Notes: generated by a model from the letters alone, not told the origin. A stretch of DNA of 64,000 nt from Gautieria morchelliformis (GCA_015179125.1 WHVA01000371.1:52361-116360), one strand, 5' to 3'. Positions 35,775 through 48,944 are shown, counted from the stretch's first letter. Numbers and translations are program-made.

Positions 35775-37158
35775 ACCAGTGTCATCCCCTAAATCTGAGG
35801 CCCGCGCGTCACGTAGGTCGGCGGACTCTTCCCAAAGAAATTCTTATACACATTTTCAATGAGCTGGACATATGACATATTCCATTGCTTGCTAGTAATG
35901 ACAGTCCTACGTCCAAGCTACCTGGAGCTTTCTTATAAGTACTTGACATTTTGCAGACTTGTCGCGTTCTTCATGAAACGATCCGAGATGCGTTGATCTT
36001 GCAGTATCGCATGGAGCTTGCTGTTGCAGGTGTGTTGAAGATGCACAAACGGATTCTCGGCGTTCAATTCCTGAACGACTTGCTCAATTCAAAACTATCG
36101 AACCAGGCTGGGCCGACCTTCAAGCTTCACTTCCGCCAGAAACACACCCTCCACTGTCCTCAGGGTCACCTATGGGAGCTTTATGGTGGTGTCCTGGCTC
36201 GCGGCATTGAAACATCGATGACGACGCGTGGACTGGCCTTCATGCGGCTGCCCTCGGCGGCACATGGATCTCCTGTGCATACCTGGGAACATGTGAATAT
36301 GGGGTAACCATACGGGATTTCGCAATGGACCCTGCACAGGGACCTCGTAGTCCTGACCGCCGAAAGTGAGACTCTCGCAGTGTGCGTATCATTGATCTCT
36401 TAGCTGTGTTTGTTGCCTTATTCCTTATGTAGGCCTGCTGGTTGCGCGAGTATCCGATCCATTTGCGTGCCATGAGTAGTGGTGGAAACCATCCTAATGT
36501 CTCTGATCCCATTCTATATTGTATCCCTGTCACCACTCCCTCAATGCTCACCATCCAGGTTATGGGCCGACGTCCTCGCCTTCCTTTTTCGCTCTTTCCT
36601 AAGCGATTCCAGTGGCGAGCCTTTTATTTGGAATTGGAAGACTGGCAGACATCTCAAGCGCTGACAGTGCTTACTATGTTATAGTCCTTAGAATCCATAG
36701 ACAATGCGAGTACGAGTTTTTCATTTCTCTCACCGAGACATTTTGTAGGGAGGTGCACCCTGGAGCAGCAACCTCAACTTGATGTGTACGACTTTCTCGC
36801 CGTTAGTCTCGAAGGATCGTCAAAACCGCTAATCGTCAGAAGATATCAACTGCCACATGGAGCTCAAGACGCAGAATTGTTATCTCAGGATCCTGACCCG
36901 ACCCGATCCGACTCCAGAAACCTCCTCACTTCTCTCGACCACACTTGGCAGTTCTTTTCGCTCTGCGTCATCTTCCCGTCTATTGGCCTGTCAGCATGGA
37001 TTTTCGTATCCGGGAGGTGGCCCGTCAAAGTTATGTGTCCTCGTACATCACTTCTCGCTTCTCGGAGAAGTGGAGCCCACCTCCATGCTGAACGACATGT
37101 TTGTCCCCTGGGAAAACTGGGGCCCATAAAAGACCAGGATGATGCGTACATTGTTTAA
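35775..37158 (+). pseudogene. F-box protein gene, probably decayed
   Basis: Begins with an F-box (LPKEILIHIFNELDI near 35828-35875), continuing after an intron-like gap as TCRVLHETIRDALILQYRME (from 35957), the usual sequel in mushroom F-box proteins. Later in-order pieces are DFAMDPAQ (near 36318), LVVLTAESETLA, IHLRAMSSGGNHP (near 36457), SGEPFIWNWKTG (near 36610) and YDFLAVSLEGSSKPLIVRRY (from 36787). Segments lie in different frames; some changes can be introns, but an in-frame TGA straight after ELDI and other shifts suggest a pseudogene. F-box proteins recruit substrates to SCF ubiquitin ligases; the target is unknown. Confidence 0.55.
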
Positions 37159-38378
37159 GAGGTATAGGGGAATGTGCTACAGCGCATGTTCAAATGGGAA
37201 CCGGTCCAACGCAAAGTCGCAGACTGATAGGAATGGATATCGCGCGGCCAGTCCCATTGAGACCCCCAACTGCTTGCGGGTCCTCAAGCTTTGAACGGGT
37301 GATGGGATAGGTTCTGTGAAAGGCTGGGAAGCAGTGGAAGACGTAGGTGTCTGAGAAATTAGCGTTTGAAAGCGACGTGTTCTGTAACCAACGGACTGCG
37401 CCGCTTGTTCTTTGACAGGGCGTGCCGCAATGCGATCAGCGATCGGGAGCTGATAATAATGGAATACAATTCACTGCCGGGGCCGACTTGCAAATCAAGC
37501 AGAAGCGTCATACACGACGAGTTTCTACCGTGAGCTAGTCTTCATCAGCTTAGTATCCCCATGCTGAACGAAGAGACAAAGCTAATGGAAGAATTTGTTG
37601 GTAGATGTCTCTCTCCTACAATGTTTCCAAGCAAATTGGAATGCTTGGACCGCCGCAAGGTATACGTGTGTAGGCATTTAGCAGGGATGGAAAGAGGGGT
37701 CAGTTGGGGAACGACTGCGCTGTTGTGCTTCCTTCGGTAATTGTGCGATATTTACCATCGTACTCAAGTCTCTATTGCGCAAATTCTGCGTGTATTCAGG
37801 CACGGAAGTCAAGTGTGCCTTTCGGGTCGAGTCGTCAATGAGAACCGTAGTATAAGTAGACATCCGGAAGAATGTCGAGTACGCACACTAATTAAGGTCG
37901 CACAGGGATTGACCATGCTTCCGCAACGGGGGGCTTACAGTAAGACGGATAGGAAGTGTCCCTTCAGGACAATTATAGGCAGTTTTATATGGGAATAAAG
38001 GTATGCTGTATGGAGCAAGACGGAGTAAGCAACGGTAAGGTACCATGGATAGCCGAATTGCCAGAGATGCTGCCATAGCCTCTGTATACGAGCGGTCCTC
38101 TGCGGAAAACCGATTTCGAGCACGCAAAATATGGGTGTGGGTGGAAAATCGTTCAGAGGGGAACGCGCATGGGTCACACGTGACCGGCCCATGTGACGGC
38201 CAGCCGCGGCCAATGCCGCTCAAGTGCGGTATCTTCTGACTTCAATCGTTCATCATACGATCCAGCGAGGCAATTTACATCAGGCTCTCAAATTTCAATG
38301 AATTGGTCGGTATGGGATGCATGCCTTCTACGAGCACCTGATTCTCAAATTTCCTATGGGCCAACTCGTTGAAAACCC
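37159..38378. other. Intergenic, nothing recognised
   Basis: No gene or element that I can support. The ORF at 37741-37998 has no recognisable features. Confidence 0.45.
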
Positions 38379-40283
38379 TCATGTTCTCCGCGACGTCTTG
38401 CCTTTGCGTGAAAAGGCTTTTGTGGCCACCTCATCTATCTCCTTGTCGCTGAGCGGCTTCCAGCACGTCTGCTTCAGATGTCGCCGAAGATTAGCCTTCC
38501 GGGCGTACGTCGTCGCCACACCATATATTTTGCACCCGTAGGGGCACGGCACCTCCAGCTCCTCCGCACGGCGAAGGTCAGCCTCGGATTTGATTATCTT
38601 CGCACCAGATAGGTCCATCGACCCATTCTTAATGCGCCTAAGCTCACGCCTGAGGTGGGACTTGAAGTGCCGTTTGCGGTTGATGGAAACATCTGCGCCG
38701 CATGTCTTGCCGCATCCACTGTCCAACCGGCACTGGTGTGAGTGCTGTGCCGTCTCCGCATGCTCCCCATCGCCGTCGACGCTATTTGATGGCTCGGGGT
38801 GCGGGCTTGGAGAGGAAGGTACTGGATCTGACTGCATTGTCAGGGATCCCACCATCTCCAAACTGGTAACATTTGCTGCCGGTGGGGTGGCCGTGGTGGT
38901 CCACGCCACCCCCTGGTTGTAATAGAATTGTTGAGTTTGGATGGTGGGCCTGTAGCATGCGTCAGGGTTATGTCTCTGTCTGTCGAACACACGCGAAGCC
39001 ACGCACATGTTCTGCCCACCATCTGTGTAGTTTCTCCCTCCGCTATCATAGGACGTTCCCTGATAGGGTAGTGTACCATTGTCACTGTATGGCACATTTC
39101 CCGACGGGAGGTAAAAACCCCTAGTATCTTGATCGCTTGAGAACTAGATCAGATATGTACTATTACATCCATAAAAAAATATTTGCCTACCCGAGATATT
39201 CTATCAAGCCTGAATATGAGCTGAAGGTCTGGCCTGTCTGACCACTGGGAGCTGCGTGGCATGAGATTGGCCCAAGCTCTTCCACGCCATGCTCAGAAGC
39301 ATTGGCGGCATGGGCTGCTTGCGGTAGAAAACTTGGTCCTGTGTCTGGACCCCTTATAAATATGTCAGATATGCGTTATTACACAAAAAGGTTTGCGCCT
39401 ACCCGAAGTATTCCGTTGAATCCTCATCAAATGTCCCGTCTGTATGTCCACTGGGGGGAAATTCTTGCCTCACAAATTGCTGATATTCTGAGCCAGAGCC
39501 ACTTCCAGAGAGTGGTGCGCCATTCAGAGGTTGGCATGGACCACAGTGATCCATCGGGTGATAATCTCCTTCCGGCTGCCGGCTTAAGAACAAGATAATG
39601 AATTTTCTATTGTCACGTATAACGGCAACGAGCTTACCCGAAAGCATATTCGTCCACACGATAGCCGACAGGTGAGCTTGTCGAGCCAGTGTGATGAGCC
39701 GCGCCGGTGTAGGGTATGTCCTGCCGGACGGAACGGTACTCTGAGCGAGCACTGCTGACCGCTGCGCTGTTCTGGAGTATCCTGTCGCCGTAAACCTGGT
39801 CGATGTTGCCTATTGGCGGTGCGCAATGCTGCCATTCCTGTTGGCCGCTTGAGAAAAGGTGAGGACTGGTATAGCGTGCCATAGGATGCTTGTCCCTACC
39901 CATAATCTAATATCTGACCAGCCAAGTGTTCCGTCCCTGGTTGACATTCTTCGACTGGTCCACCGGCAACACCTGGTAGAACCTGTGGAACAAACCCGTC
40001 TGCCGTCAGAAGCGGCGCATGTCTGTGTGTGAGCCAGTGAGATTTGCTTCACTCTGACAGAACCTGGCGAAACATACTGAGAGGGTTGACCGGCGTCATC
40101 AGTCCAATCTGGGGGGACCAAGGTGCCTCCAACAAGTTGCGCTAGCTGATACTCTAACAGCCATGCTTGTGGGTCGACAGGTGGTTCCTGCTGCACGTGA
40201 TCTGCAGGAGCATAATACGGGGGGGCGTATGCGGCTGAGACCTCATCACTGCTATAGTGCGTGTAGCTGGTGTCGGGCGCCAT
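38379..40283 (-). CDS. C2H2-type zinc-finger protein, multi-exon
   Basis: Minus strand from ATG 40283 (MAPDTSYTHYSSDEVSAAY, a Tyr/Ser/Pro-rich start) through several exons separated by 50-75 nt introns. The later joins are clear: the exon ending DEDSTEYFG continues as GPDTGPSFLPQAAHAANA, and the one ending GLIEYLG continues as GFYLPSGNVPYSDN, all in frame. The last exon (39095-38379 and slightly upstream) has a basic C-terminus with two finger-like modules: CRLDSGCGKTC...HFKSH (near 38735-38655) and CPYGCKIYGVATTYARKANL...H..C (near 38550-38460). The N-terminal half is disordered and low in charge, fitting an activation region. Probably a nuclear DNA-binding regulator. No stop or shift is seen, so it may be functional. 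Confidence 0.65.
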
Positions 40284-41595
40284 CTGGGATCAGAGTATGT
40301 TGCGGTAAGGAAACGAACGCATGCCCTTTATATGTCTACTTGGAGCATTCCACAAATATTCAGCCTAATCCACGATTGCGTTGAGTCCGATATGCTGAGA
40401 ACGGCGTTATAGAGTTTACAACGTGTCAAAAACGTTGAAGCATGCATCGACGCCACGCAGATCACAGGACAAGCGTCATGGGTTAAGCATTTCAAATACA
40501 ATGGCTGTGCTCTCAATGATACAAATTTGAATAGAGACGATAGGAACAGGGAAAGGGAAAGGAAGTGACTCACTTGATCCAGTATCCTGGGGAATCACCC
40601 ATCTTCACATGGAGTGGATTGTGGTATGGCTCGGTTCATTGTGACCTCATTAGGCTCGGTTTAAGTCACGTCCTGGAAAATTAAATGTTTGTGTACCAAT
40701 ATCCGGTGCTCAAGGCCTCCTAGTCAGGGAGCAAGTTCGGATCGATCCTGTCGAGTCGCAATAATAAGGCGTGCCTGACACCCTACCCACGAGGGGTAAA
40801 CACTAGCTTCTATCCAAGAATATCTAACCATGTTTTGAGCAATCACAGGAGCACGAGAAAATATTCCGGGTGTACATGAGTGCCAAAGTGCCATCGGGGT
40901 TTAAAAAGGTTTCCTGGCAGTGCCTCTATTTATGGACGTGGAAGGATGGCACTGCTGAGGACAGCTTCGACCTGTGAAGGTTTGTAAGTAGCACGTGTCT
41001 GTTGCATTCCAACGCACCTATTTCGAAATGTTACCGCCAGCGAGCCGGAGCGTGACCTTCTCGGAACCCAATACTTTATCATCACTAATCGCCCTTCTCC
41101 AGGATCACGTCCAGTGATTATCAGTGAGCTCTGCCATGCAATTCAGCCACACCCACATTCCCTCGATCCTCCGGCCGCCCCGCCCACGGTCGTGACAGTG
41201 ACACCGGGATTCTGCTTGCTACTCGGAAACATTTTTACAATTACAGGGCATGGAATGTGTACGTGAAACGATCAGACACAACCAAACTCACCTTCTGCTT
41301 GGTAATTGTCGTTTCGACGATGTTTGCTCCGCATCAGAAGCTTCAAGTTAATTCGGATTGTGGACGTCCCGCTCACTGTACACTTCGGTTTTACGAACCC
41401 CACCGTTTTGAGGCAGAGCAATCGACTTGAACACTCACTAACCGATGCAGACTCAAGGAATGATAATTTTTCAGATCGGGGAATAATTCATAATGGCTAA
41501 ATCCATGCTCATTTGAGAGTATATGTTGGCTAATATTTATTACATAAGTCGATAATAAAATATTATCATGCTATTAAGCGCTAAAAACGCTAACA
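40284..41595. other. Intergenic between the zinc-finger gene and the Helitron array
   Basis: No gene recognised. The last base before the array is A (41595), as expected for a Helitron target (A|T). Confidence 0.5.
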
Positions 41596-41849
41596 TCTAA
41601 GAGTTAAACGCGGGGGGTGGGTGGTTGTGGGTGGTGCTTATGTCAGGTTTTAGGTCAGCATTGGTCAGCTGGCCAATCGGACGCGAGCGGCGCAGCCGCG
41701 AGCCAAGAACGCTGCGCAGCAGCACCGGTTCAAGCGCCCAACTGGCCACATCCGGCGACCGGTCGCTGCTTCAGACTGCCGTTCCTCCGCAGGAACGCAC
41801 AGCTGTGCAGCGTGCTGGCTCTCTCTCTCTCTCTCTGCCACTGGCTATC

Positions 41850-42835
41850 TCTCTCCTCTTGCTGGCTTTCTCTGTCTGTGCCTTCCAGGCTCTCATCACT
41901 GCACCTGGTGGGTTTTCTTTGCCATTGATTGTTGCTTTTTTATCTTCTTTTTTATCTTCTTTTTTATTGCTAATATTTTCGCTTTTTTATTCATTTTCTG
42001 ACTGCTTTTCAGCATAGGTTGCTCCTCTCACTGCCTCCCCATCCTTCCTGGCTCTCATCACTGCCCCTGGTGTGTTTTCCTTGCCATTGATTGTTGCTTT
42101 TTTATCTTCTTTTTTATCTTCTTTTTTATTGCTAATATTTTCGCTTTTTTATTCATTTTCTGACTGCTTTTCAGCATAGGTTGCTCCTCTCACTGCCTCC
42201 CCATCCTTCCTGGCTCTCATCACTGCCCCTGGTGTGTTTTCCTTGCCATTGATTTTCGCTTTTTTATCTTCTTTTTTATTGTTGTTATTTTCGCTTTTTT
42301 AGTCATTTTCTGACTGCTTTTCAGCATAGGTTGCCCCTCTCACTGCCTCCCCATCCTTCCTGGCTCTCATCACTGCCCCTGGTGTGTTTCCTTGCCATTG
42401 ATTTTCGCTTTTTTATCTTCTTTTTTATTGTTGTTATTTTCGCTTTTTTAGTCATTGTCTGACTGCTTTTCAGCATAGGTTGCCCCTCTCACTGCCTCCC
42501 CATCCTTCCTGGCTCTCATCACTGCCCCTGGTGTGTTTTCCTTGCCATTGATTTTCGCTTTTTTATCTTCTTTTTTATTGTTGTTATTTTCGCTTTTTTA
42601 ATCATTTTCTGACTGCTTTTCAACATAGGTTGCTCCTATCACTGCCTCCCCATCTTGCCTGGCTGTTATCACTGCCCCTGGTGCGTGATTTCTTCCATTA
42701 ATGTTCACTTTTGGTTATCTTCTTTTTGATTGTTGTGCTTTCTTCGAATATTTTGATCAGTTGCTGACTTCCTTTCAGCCCTGGTTTCTCCTCTCACTGC
42801 CTCCCCATCATTCCTGGCTCTCATCCCTGCCCCTG
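41850..42835 (+). repeat. Tandem exon-intron-like cassette, about 150-bp period
   Basis: Six units, each with a 57-base core (42013-42069, 42175-42231, 42325-42381, 42474-42530, 42624-42680, 42779-42835), plus a partial core ending at 41907. Each core is followed by gtgtgt, gtgggt or gtgcgt and a T-rich 92-105 base spacer ending ctgactgcttttcag, a fungal-type branch site and 3' splice site. In the fifth unit the acceptor is mutated to caa. 57 bases equal 19 codons, and two of three frames are open through repeated cores. One of these, Cys/His-rich (IGCSSHCLPILPGSHHCP), reads in frame into the Rep gene via the acceptor at 43006. Confidence 0.75.
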
Positions 42836-43006
42836 GTGGGTTTTCCTTGCCATTGATGTTTGTTTTTGAGGTTAATTTTGTTTCTGTTTCTATGTTAAAG
42901 AGAAATCAATAAATAAATTCTTCTGAGTTTGCCTTGGTCTGTGTGCAATGTAAGTCTGATATTGGCAGCTTTATTGTCTCACTACTCTTATGCCTGCATT
43001 TCTCAG

Positions 43007-46000
43007 GGATCCATCTACTCCAGAGAGAAACCGTCAGCGGGAGCGTGCACAGGCGAGGGAGCAGCGGTTAATGACACCACACACTGATCGGAGAGCGCGT
43101 ATCAGAGATCGGGACCAGTCACTCCCTCCACCACCCCCACCTTTTGCCATCCCTCACCCTCCTCCTAGAAGCAATGCAGCTGATCCTTGACAACAACCTG
43201 TTGCTGGGCCATCACTTGCTCCAAGGCTTGCGGGGCCATCACGTGCTCCTGATCCCAGTCCTACAGAGCAGGTGGCAGCCCTTCGTGCTCAGTTAGCAGT
43301 TATCACACCATGGCAGCCCCTGAGAGGACATAGGCCAGACCCTGTACAGCCAGCTCCTGTAGTAGGTTCAGCAGCCATTGCAGACTTGCGTGCTCAGGCA
43401 GCTGCATTGCAGCCTTTGGGAAGGCACAGGCGTGCATCTGTACAACCAGCTCCTCCTCCTCCTGTAGTAGGTTCTGCAGGAGTGGCAGCATTGCGGGCTC
43501 AGGCTAATGCAGTAAGACCAATGCCTCTGCTACTCCCTGCACTTCTGCGGCCTCTTCAGCGACTGCCTGCACCTCCTCAGCCTCCTCAGCCACTCCCTGC
43601 ACCTCCACAGCCTCTTCGGCGACTGCCTGCACCTCCTCGGCCTCCTCAGCCACTCCCTGCTCCTCCTCAGCCACTCCCTGCACCTCCACAGCCTCTTCAG
43701 CCGCTCCCTGCACCTCCTCAGCCTCCTCAGCCACTCCCTGCACCTCGGCAGCGTCCTCAGCGACCTCCTCCTCCTGTTCCACTTGGTCGCTCTAGAATAA
43801 TTGAGGCAGATGTGCAGCGTCATGATCTGGGTCCCATGGTTATTCCCTGCCCTGACTGTGGAGCATTACACTGGATGGCAGAACGCCTGCAGAAATCCTC
43901 AAATCGGCGGCCCAGATTTGGTGATTGCTGTATGGAAGGAAAGGTGCAGCTTCCAGAGCTGCCAGTGCTCCCTCAGCCATTGAGACGGCTCTTAGAGGGC
44001 CAGGACCCTGAGGCCAAACAGTTTCGCAAGAACATCAGGCAGTACAATGCTGCATTTGCATTCACTTCCTTGGGAGCCGAGTTTGATCTAGATTTGCTTC
44101 GGGAGGGTCGTGGTCCATATGTCCTCAAGCTGCAGGGCAAACTGTATCATATTCATGGCTCTCTCATCCCTAACCCTGGGAGGCGGATACAGTATGCCCA
44201 ACTTTATATATATGATCCAGCATTGGCTTTGGCACAGAGGAACGCGCGTAACCCAGGTCTGTCTCCAACTATCATGGGAGACTTGCAGGAAATGCTCCTC
44301 CTATGCAATCCTCATGTTCCCATATATAGACAAGCGGCTGAGAGGCTCAGAGCTCAGGGACAGAATGGTGAGATCCGGGCTAGGCTCACGTACAGGGAAC
44401 ACAGGGATCCTAGGAGGTATAATATCCCTACTGCAGATGAGATTGCGGTGGTTCTTCCTGGAGATGGAATCATCCCTGAACATAGGGATGTTATTGTCCA
44501 GCTCAAAGGTGGGCGCTTTCGAAGGGTATCCGATATGAATCCAAACTATGCCTCTCTTCACTATGTCTTGCTCTTTCCCAGGGGAGAGTTGGGGTGGCAA
44601 CCTGGTATTCGCTATCGCCAATTACCAGACGGGCGTGAGCGAAGTGGGCGTGTCACCCAAATTCAGTTCCATTCCTATCGTCTCTTCCAGAGAACAGAAG
44701 AACCTACAACACTCCTGCGCGCTGGCAAATTATTCCAGCAGTACATTGTAGACTCTTGGGCCGCTGCAGAGCAAAGCAGGCTGTGGTGGATCAGGACAAA
44801 TCAACACACTCTCCGTGCTGAGATGTATAACCAGATGATGGATGCCTTTCATCGCAATGACAATGACAGAGATCCAAACAACTTGGGCATAAGATCCATT
44901 CTGCCTGCCACATTTCAGGGGGGGACACGGGACATGCAGGAAAACCTGCAGAACTCTCTGGCCATTTCAAGGAAGTATGGTGTGGCAGATCTCTTTATTA
45001 CCATGACTGCCAATCCCAACTGGCAGGAGGTATTGGATGCATTGTTGCCCGGACAAACTCCTCAGGACAGGCCTGACCTGGTGTCGCGGGTGTTCCAGCT
45101 CAAAAAGAAATACCTCATTGACTTGATCGTCAAGGAAAAGATTTTTGGGGAAACCGTCGCTCGCGTCCACACCATTGAATTCCAGAAAAGGGGACTCCCA
45201 CACATGCATATTCTTATCTGGTTTGAAAGAGGTTCCAAGATCAGACATCCACATGAGGTGGATTCAATGATTTCAGCAGAGTTCCCTGATCCAGAGACTC
45301 ATCCTGTCCTCTACCGGTTGGTCTGTGAGCTGATGACACATGGTCCCTGTGGACAAATGAAACCAAACGCACCCTGCATGGAAAATGGCAAGTGCAAGAA
45401 AAACTTCCCAAAGCCATTCTGTGAGGAAACCAGTCTGAATGAGGATGGATATCCAAAATATCGTCGTCGCAATGATGGAAGGCTGCACAATGTCAGAGGT
45501 GACATGCTGGACAACAGATGGGTTGTGCCATACTCTCCTCTGCTCTTGCTCAAATTCTGGTGTCACATCAACCCTGAACTCACCATCAATGTGAGGTGTA
45601 TCAAGTATATCCACAAGTATCTCTACAAGGGCCATGATCGGACCACCATGGAGTTTGGTCGCACCCAGGATGAAATTAAGCAGTACCTGGACACTCGCTA
45701 TGTCAGTGCTCATGAGGCCTGTTGGAGGTTGCTGGAGCGGGAAATCCACACCCAGGTGCCTGCAGTCATGGCACTGCCAGTCCATGAAAAGGACCATCAC
45801 ACAATCATCTTTGATCCCAACCAGGATGTGGACAACATCCTGGAAAGGGCTGAGGCGAAAAAGACACCGCTCATGGCTTACTTTGAGGCCAATGATATCT
45901 ACCCTGAAGCACGTGATCTGCTCTATGTGGAGTTTCCTGAGCATTTTACCTGGCACTCACAGGAAAAGGTATGGACACCACGCCAAGGAGGTTATAGCAT

Positions 46001-47950
46001 CGGTCGCCTTCACTTTGCAAACCCTAGATCAGGAGAGAGATTTTTTGTGCGCACTCTCCTCACAGTGGTCAAGGGGGCTAGATCCTTTGAGGAGCTTAGG
46101 TCGGTGGATGGCATACAATATGCTACTTACAAGGAGGCCTGTCGTGCAAGGGGACTTCTGGATGATGATCAGGAGTTGAGGTTGTGTCTCCAGGAAGCCA
46201 GTGGCATGAAAACAGGTGCTCACTCAGACATCTCTTTGCCACCATCCTTGGCCATTGCAATCCATCGGGTCCTGGCAGACTATGGGATGGCTTCAGGGAG
46301 CAAATATGTGATGATCTCAGACATCAGCTCCAAATCAGACATGGTATGCAGGATCCACAGGACGATCAGGTTTATGATTTTGGCCTCTTTCTCTTGGAAA
46401 AAATCCTCCAGCAGGGTGGAATGTCCTTGAGCAGCTTTGATGATATGCCTCGGGTGGCAGGCGAGTGGGAGGCCCTCATTGGAAACAGGTTCATAGCTGA
46501 GCAGAGGGACTATGACCCTGTTGAAGAGAGGGAAAAGGCTGATGAGGAGGTTCCCAAGCTGAATGAGGGGCAAAGGTCTGCGCATGATCAGATATTACGG
46601 TCGGCACTGACCAGAGATGCTCATGGGAAACCTGATGGACAAATGTTTTTTGTCACTGGCTCAGGTGGCGCCGGGAAATCATTCACATGGAACACTCTAA
46701 TCCACTCCTGTAGAGCAGAGAGCCTCATTGTGATTGCAGTAGCCTCATCTGCAATGGCTGCACTTATCCTCACTAAGGGTACAACCTCTCATAGCATGCT
46801 TGGAATTCCCATTCCTGTCCATGAGCGCTCTTTCTCCTCCATCAAAAAGAACTCTGACAAGGCTGACATGCTGAGACAGGCCAGTGTCCTCATCTGGGAT
46901 GAGGCTGCAATGCAGCATCGCCATGCCATAGAGGCCATTGACAGGACACTGAGGGATTTCCTTGACCAGCCTGACAGACCCTTTGGTGGCATCACAGTCG
47001 CCTTTGGAGGTGACTTTCAGCAGACTCTCCCAATTGTCCCTAAAGGCTCCAAGGAGGATATTGTGGGAGCTACCCTTCAGAAGTCATATCTGTGGCCAAA
47101 GATCAATGTCCTCCATCTGACAGAGAACATGCAGGTGAGAAATGACCCTGACCGAGCCAGGTTTGCAGAATGGCTGCAGAATGTGGGCCAGGGAAAGGAT
47201 CTCCCACTAGATCATATGTTCTCACTCCCTCCTCACATGGTTTGTGGCCCTGGAATTGAAGATCTGATCCAGGAAATATACCCTGGCATTGGCAATCATG
47301 TCCCTGCCCAGGACAATTACTTTTTGGAGCGTGCCATCCTCTGTGCCAGAAACACTGAGGTCAATGAGATCAATTCCATGGTGTTTAGGGAGTTTCCAGG
47401 TGATGCTCAGGTCTTGCACTGCGCAAATTCCATTGAAGAATCCGATGATGCAGATCGGTATCCTGTGGAGTATCTGAATTCCATAGAGATGGGCTGTCTT
47501 CCTCCTGCTCGCTTGGAAGTCAAGCCTGGAGTGCCTCTGATGCTGTTGCGCAATTTGGATCAGAAGCAAGGACTATGCAATGGGACAAGGTTGCGGTTGG
47601 TGAGGATAAGCATTAGAGTGTTGGAGGTCAGGATCATCTCAGGTCCATGTGCAGGCAATATTGCTTTCATCCCCCGGATCATCATTAAGCCATCAGAGGG
47701 AGAGTTGCCATTTGTGCTGCAAAGGAGGCAGTTTCCAGTGCGTTTGGCATTTGCAATGACTATCAACAAGTCTCAAGGACAGTCTTTGGGTACGGTTGGG
47801 CTGGACCTGAGATATCCAGTGTTTGGACATGGTCAGTTGTATGTTGGTGTATCAAGAGGGACCAATTGGAACAGAGTGAAGGTCTTGCTTGAGGAGGGTT
47901 TGGACACAACCAACATTGTATATAAAGATGTATTACTTAGAGCTCCTTGA
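43007..47950 (+). pseudogene. Helitron Rep-PIF1 helicase, unit 1
   Basis: Exon begins after the acceptor tttctcag (43006) with DPSTPERNRQRERAQ. Domains: proline-rich repeats (LPAPPQPPQP, 43530-43770), a Cys-rich N-terminal finger (CPDCGALHW ... FGDCCMEG, 43848-43940), and the Helitron-like Rep with HUH motif GLPHMHILIWF (45191-45225). The Tyr motif YIHKYLYKGHDR (about 45606) follows. The PIF1-family helicase has Walker A GSGGAGKSF (46660), Walker B LIWDEAAM (46890), then GGDFQQTLPIV (47005), and the C-terminal INKSQGQSLGTVGLDLRYP and YVGVSRG. Rep nicks and joins DNA in rolling-circle transposition; the helicase unwinds it. Defects: TGA at 43188-43190 where unit 3 has a sense codon, and loss of one G between 46222 and 46223 separating Rep from helicase. 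Otherwise well preserved. Confidence 0.85.
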
Positions 47951-48173
47951 TTTTATTATATCCACTTCTCTTGATATGGTTTATGTGTGTTACTTGATTT
48001 TACTTGATGCAATTTGGTTACTTTTATTTTCCCCAATGCACTTGACCTTACCGATGCGTTTGACCTACACCCCCGCGCGAAGCGCGGGTACCCACCTAGT
48101 CTAAGAGTTAAACGCGCTCAGTGGGTTGTGGGCGCTGCTGACCAATGCTTGGTCATCAGTTTGTCAGCGGAGC

Positions 48174-48290
48174 GCGCGAGCGGCGCAGCCGCGAGCTACA
48201 AACGCTGCGCAGCAGCGTTCCAGGTCACGTGACCCGTTCGCGACCATATGCGAGTGGTCCGTGCACGACCCTTCGCTTGGTATAAAGAGA
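48174..48290 (+). promoter_or_regulatory. Promoter-like module shared by non-autonomous units
   Basis: Ordered palindromes: GCGGCGCAGCCGC, CGCTGCGCAGCAGCG, then GGTCACGTGACC (48223-48234, a CACGTG E-box), gtggtccgtgcacgac, and a TATA box tataaagag at 48281. The same order recurs in unit 4 (E-box 56201-56212, TATA 56270) and unit 5 (E-box 57999-58010, TATA 58048), and in weaker form in unit 6 (TATA near 61336). Units 1 and 3 keep only the first palindromes. Transcription from it is inferred. Confidence 0.6.
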
Positions 48291-48944
48291 GCGATGCTGC
48301 ACAACCGCACTCCCCACTGGTGTCCTCCTGTGTTCTGGCTGTGGTGGGCTTACTACTGCTTTGGCTGGGGTCTTGGTGTCTTTCTTTCTGTGTCTCTGGG
48401 TGTCTTTCTGTGTGTCTCTGGGTGTCTTTCTGTGTGTCTCTGGGTGTCTTTCTGGGTGTCTCTGGGTGTCTTTCTGGGTGTCTCTGGGCTTCTTTGGCTG
48501 TGAATTGACACCAGCTTCTGCTTCAATGTCCTGTATATTTTTTGATATTTTTTCGCAAATTGCTATCAATACACCTAACTTGCTAACCTTAATAATAGCC
48601 AACTTAAATATCCTTTACATTTTTTTGATATTTTTTCGCAGATAGAAATCAATAAATCTAACTTCCTAACCTTAATAACAGCCAACTTAAATATCCTGTA
48701 CATTTTTTTGATATTTTTTCGCAAATAGATATCAATAACTTATTCTGACTTTGCTAAAGTTAATAACAACTTCTGTTTTAATGTAGTGTTTTTTTTTTTT
48801 ATCTTTTTTCAAAAAATAAATATAGATATCAATAAATTATCCTGACTTTGCTAAAATTAATGGCAACAGCTGCTTAAATGTGGTTTCTTTTCCTATTTTA
48901 TATATGTCACAAAATAGATACTGATACATGTCCCTGATATGTGT

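Larger units (their letters stand above)
41596..48099 (+). mobile_element. Helitron unit 1 (autonomous type), 6504 bp
   Basis: 5' end TCTAAGAGTTAAACGC, preceded by A. The 3' end has hairpin CCCGCGC-GAA-GCGCGGG at 48072-48088, then tacccac and CTAG at 48096-48099. A GC-rich palindromic motif (GCGGCGCAGCCGC) lies about 95 bases from the 5' end, as in the other units. It carries the exon-intron minisatellite (41850-42835) and a Rep-helicase gene. The next unit begins at the very next base. Confidence 0.85.

Noticed and set aside
43504..43823. Glu/Val-rich and Arg-rich minus-strand ORFs, also at 51320-51741
   Set aside because: Antisense shadows of the proline-rich tandem repeat of the Rep protein.
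45273..45956. 227-codon minus-strand ORF inside the Rep domain, also at 53211-53552
   Set aside because: Antisense to a well-conserved Rep domain with catalytic motifs; no independent features.
48225..48602. Lys/Asp/Thr-rich ORF (TQKDTQRHPERHPETH-like) on the minus strand
   Set aside because: Translation of the gtgtctctgggtgtctttct repeat; low complexity only.
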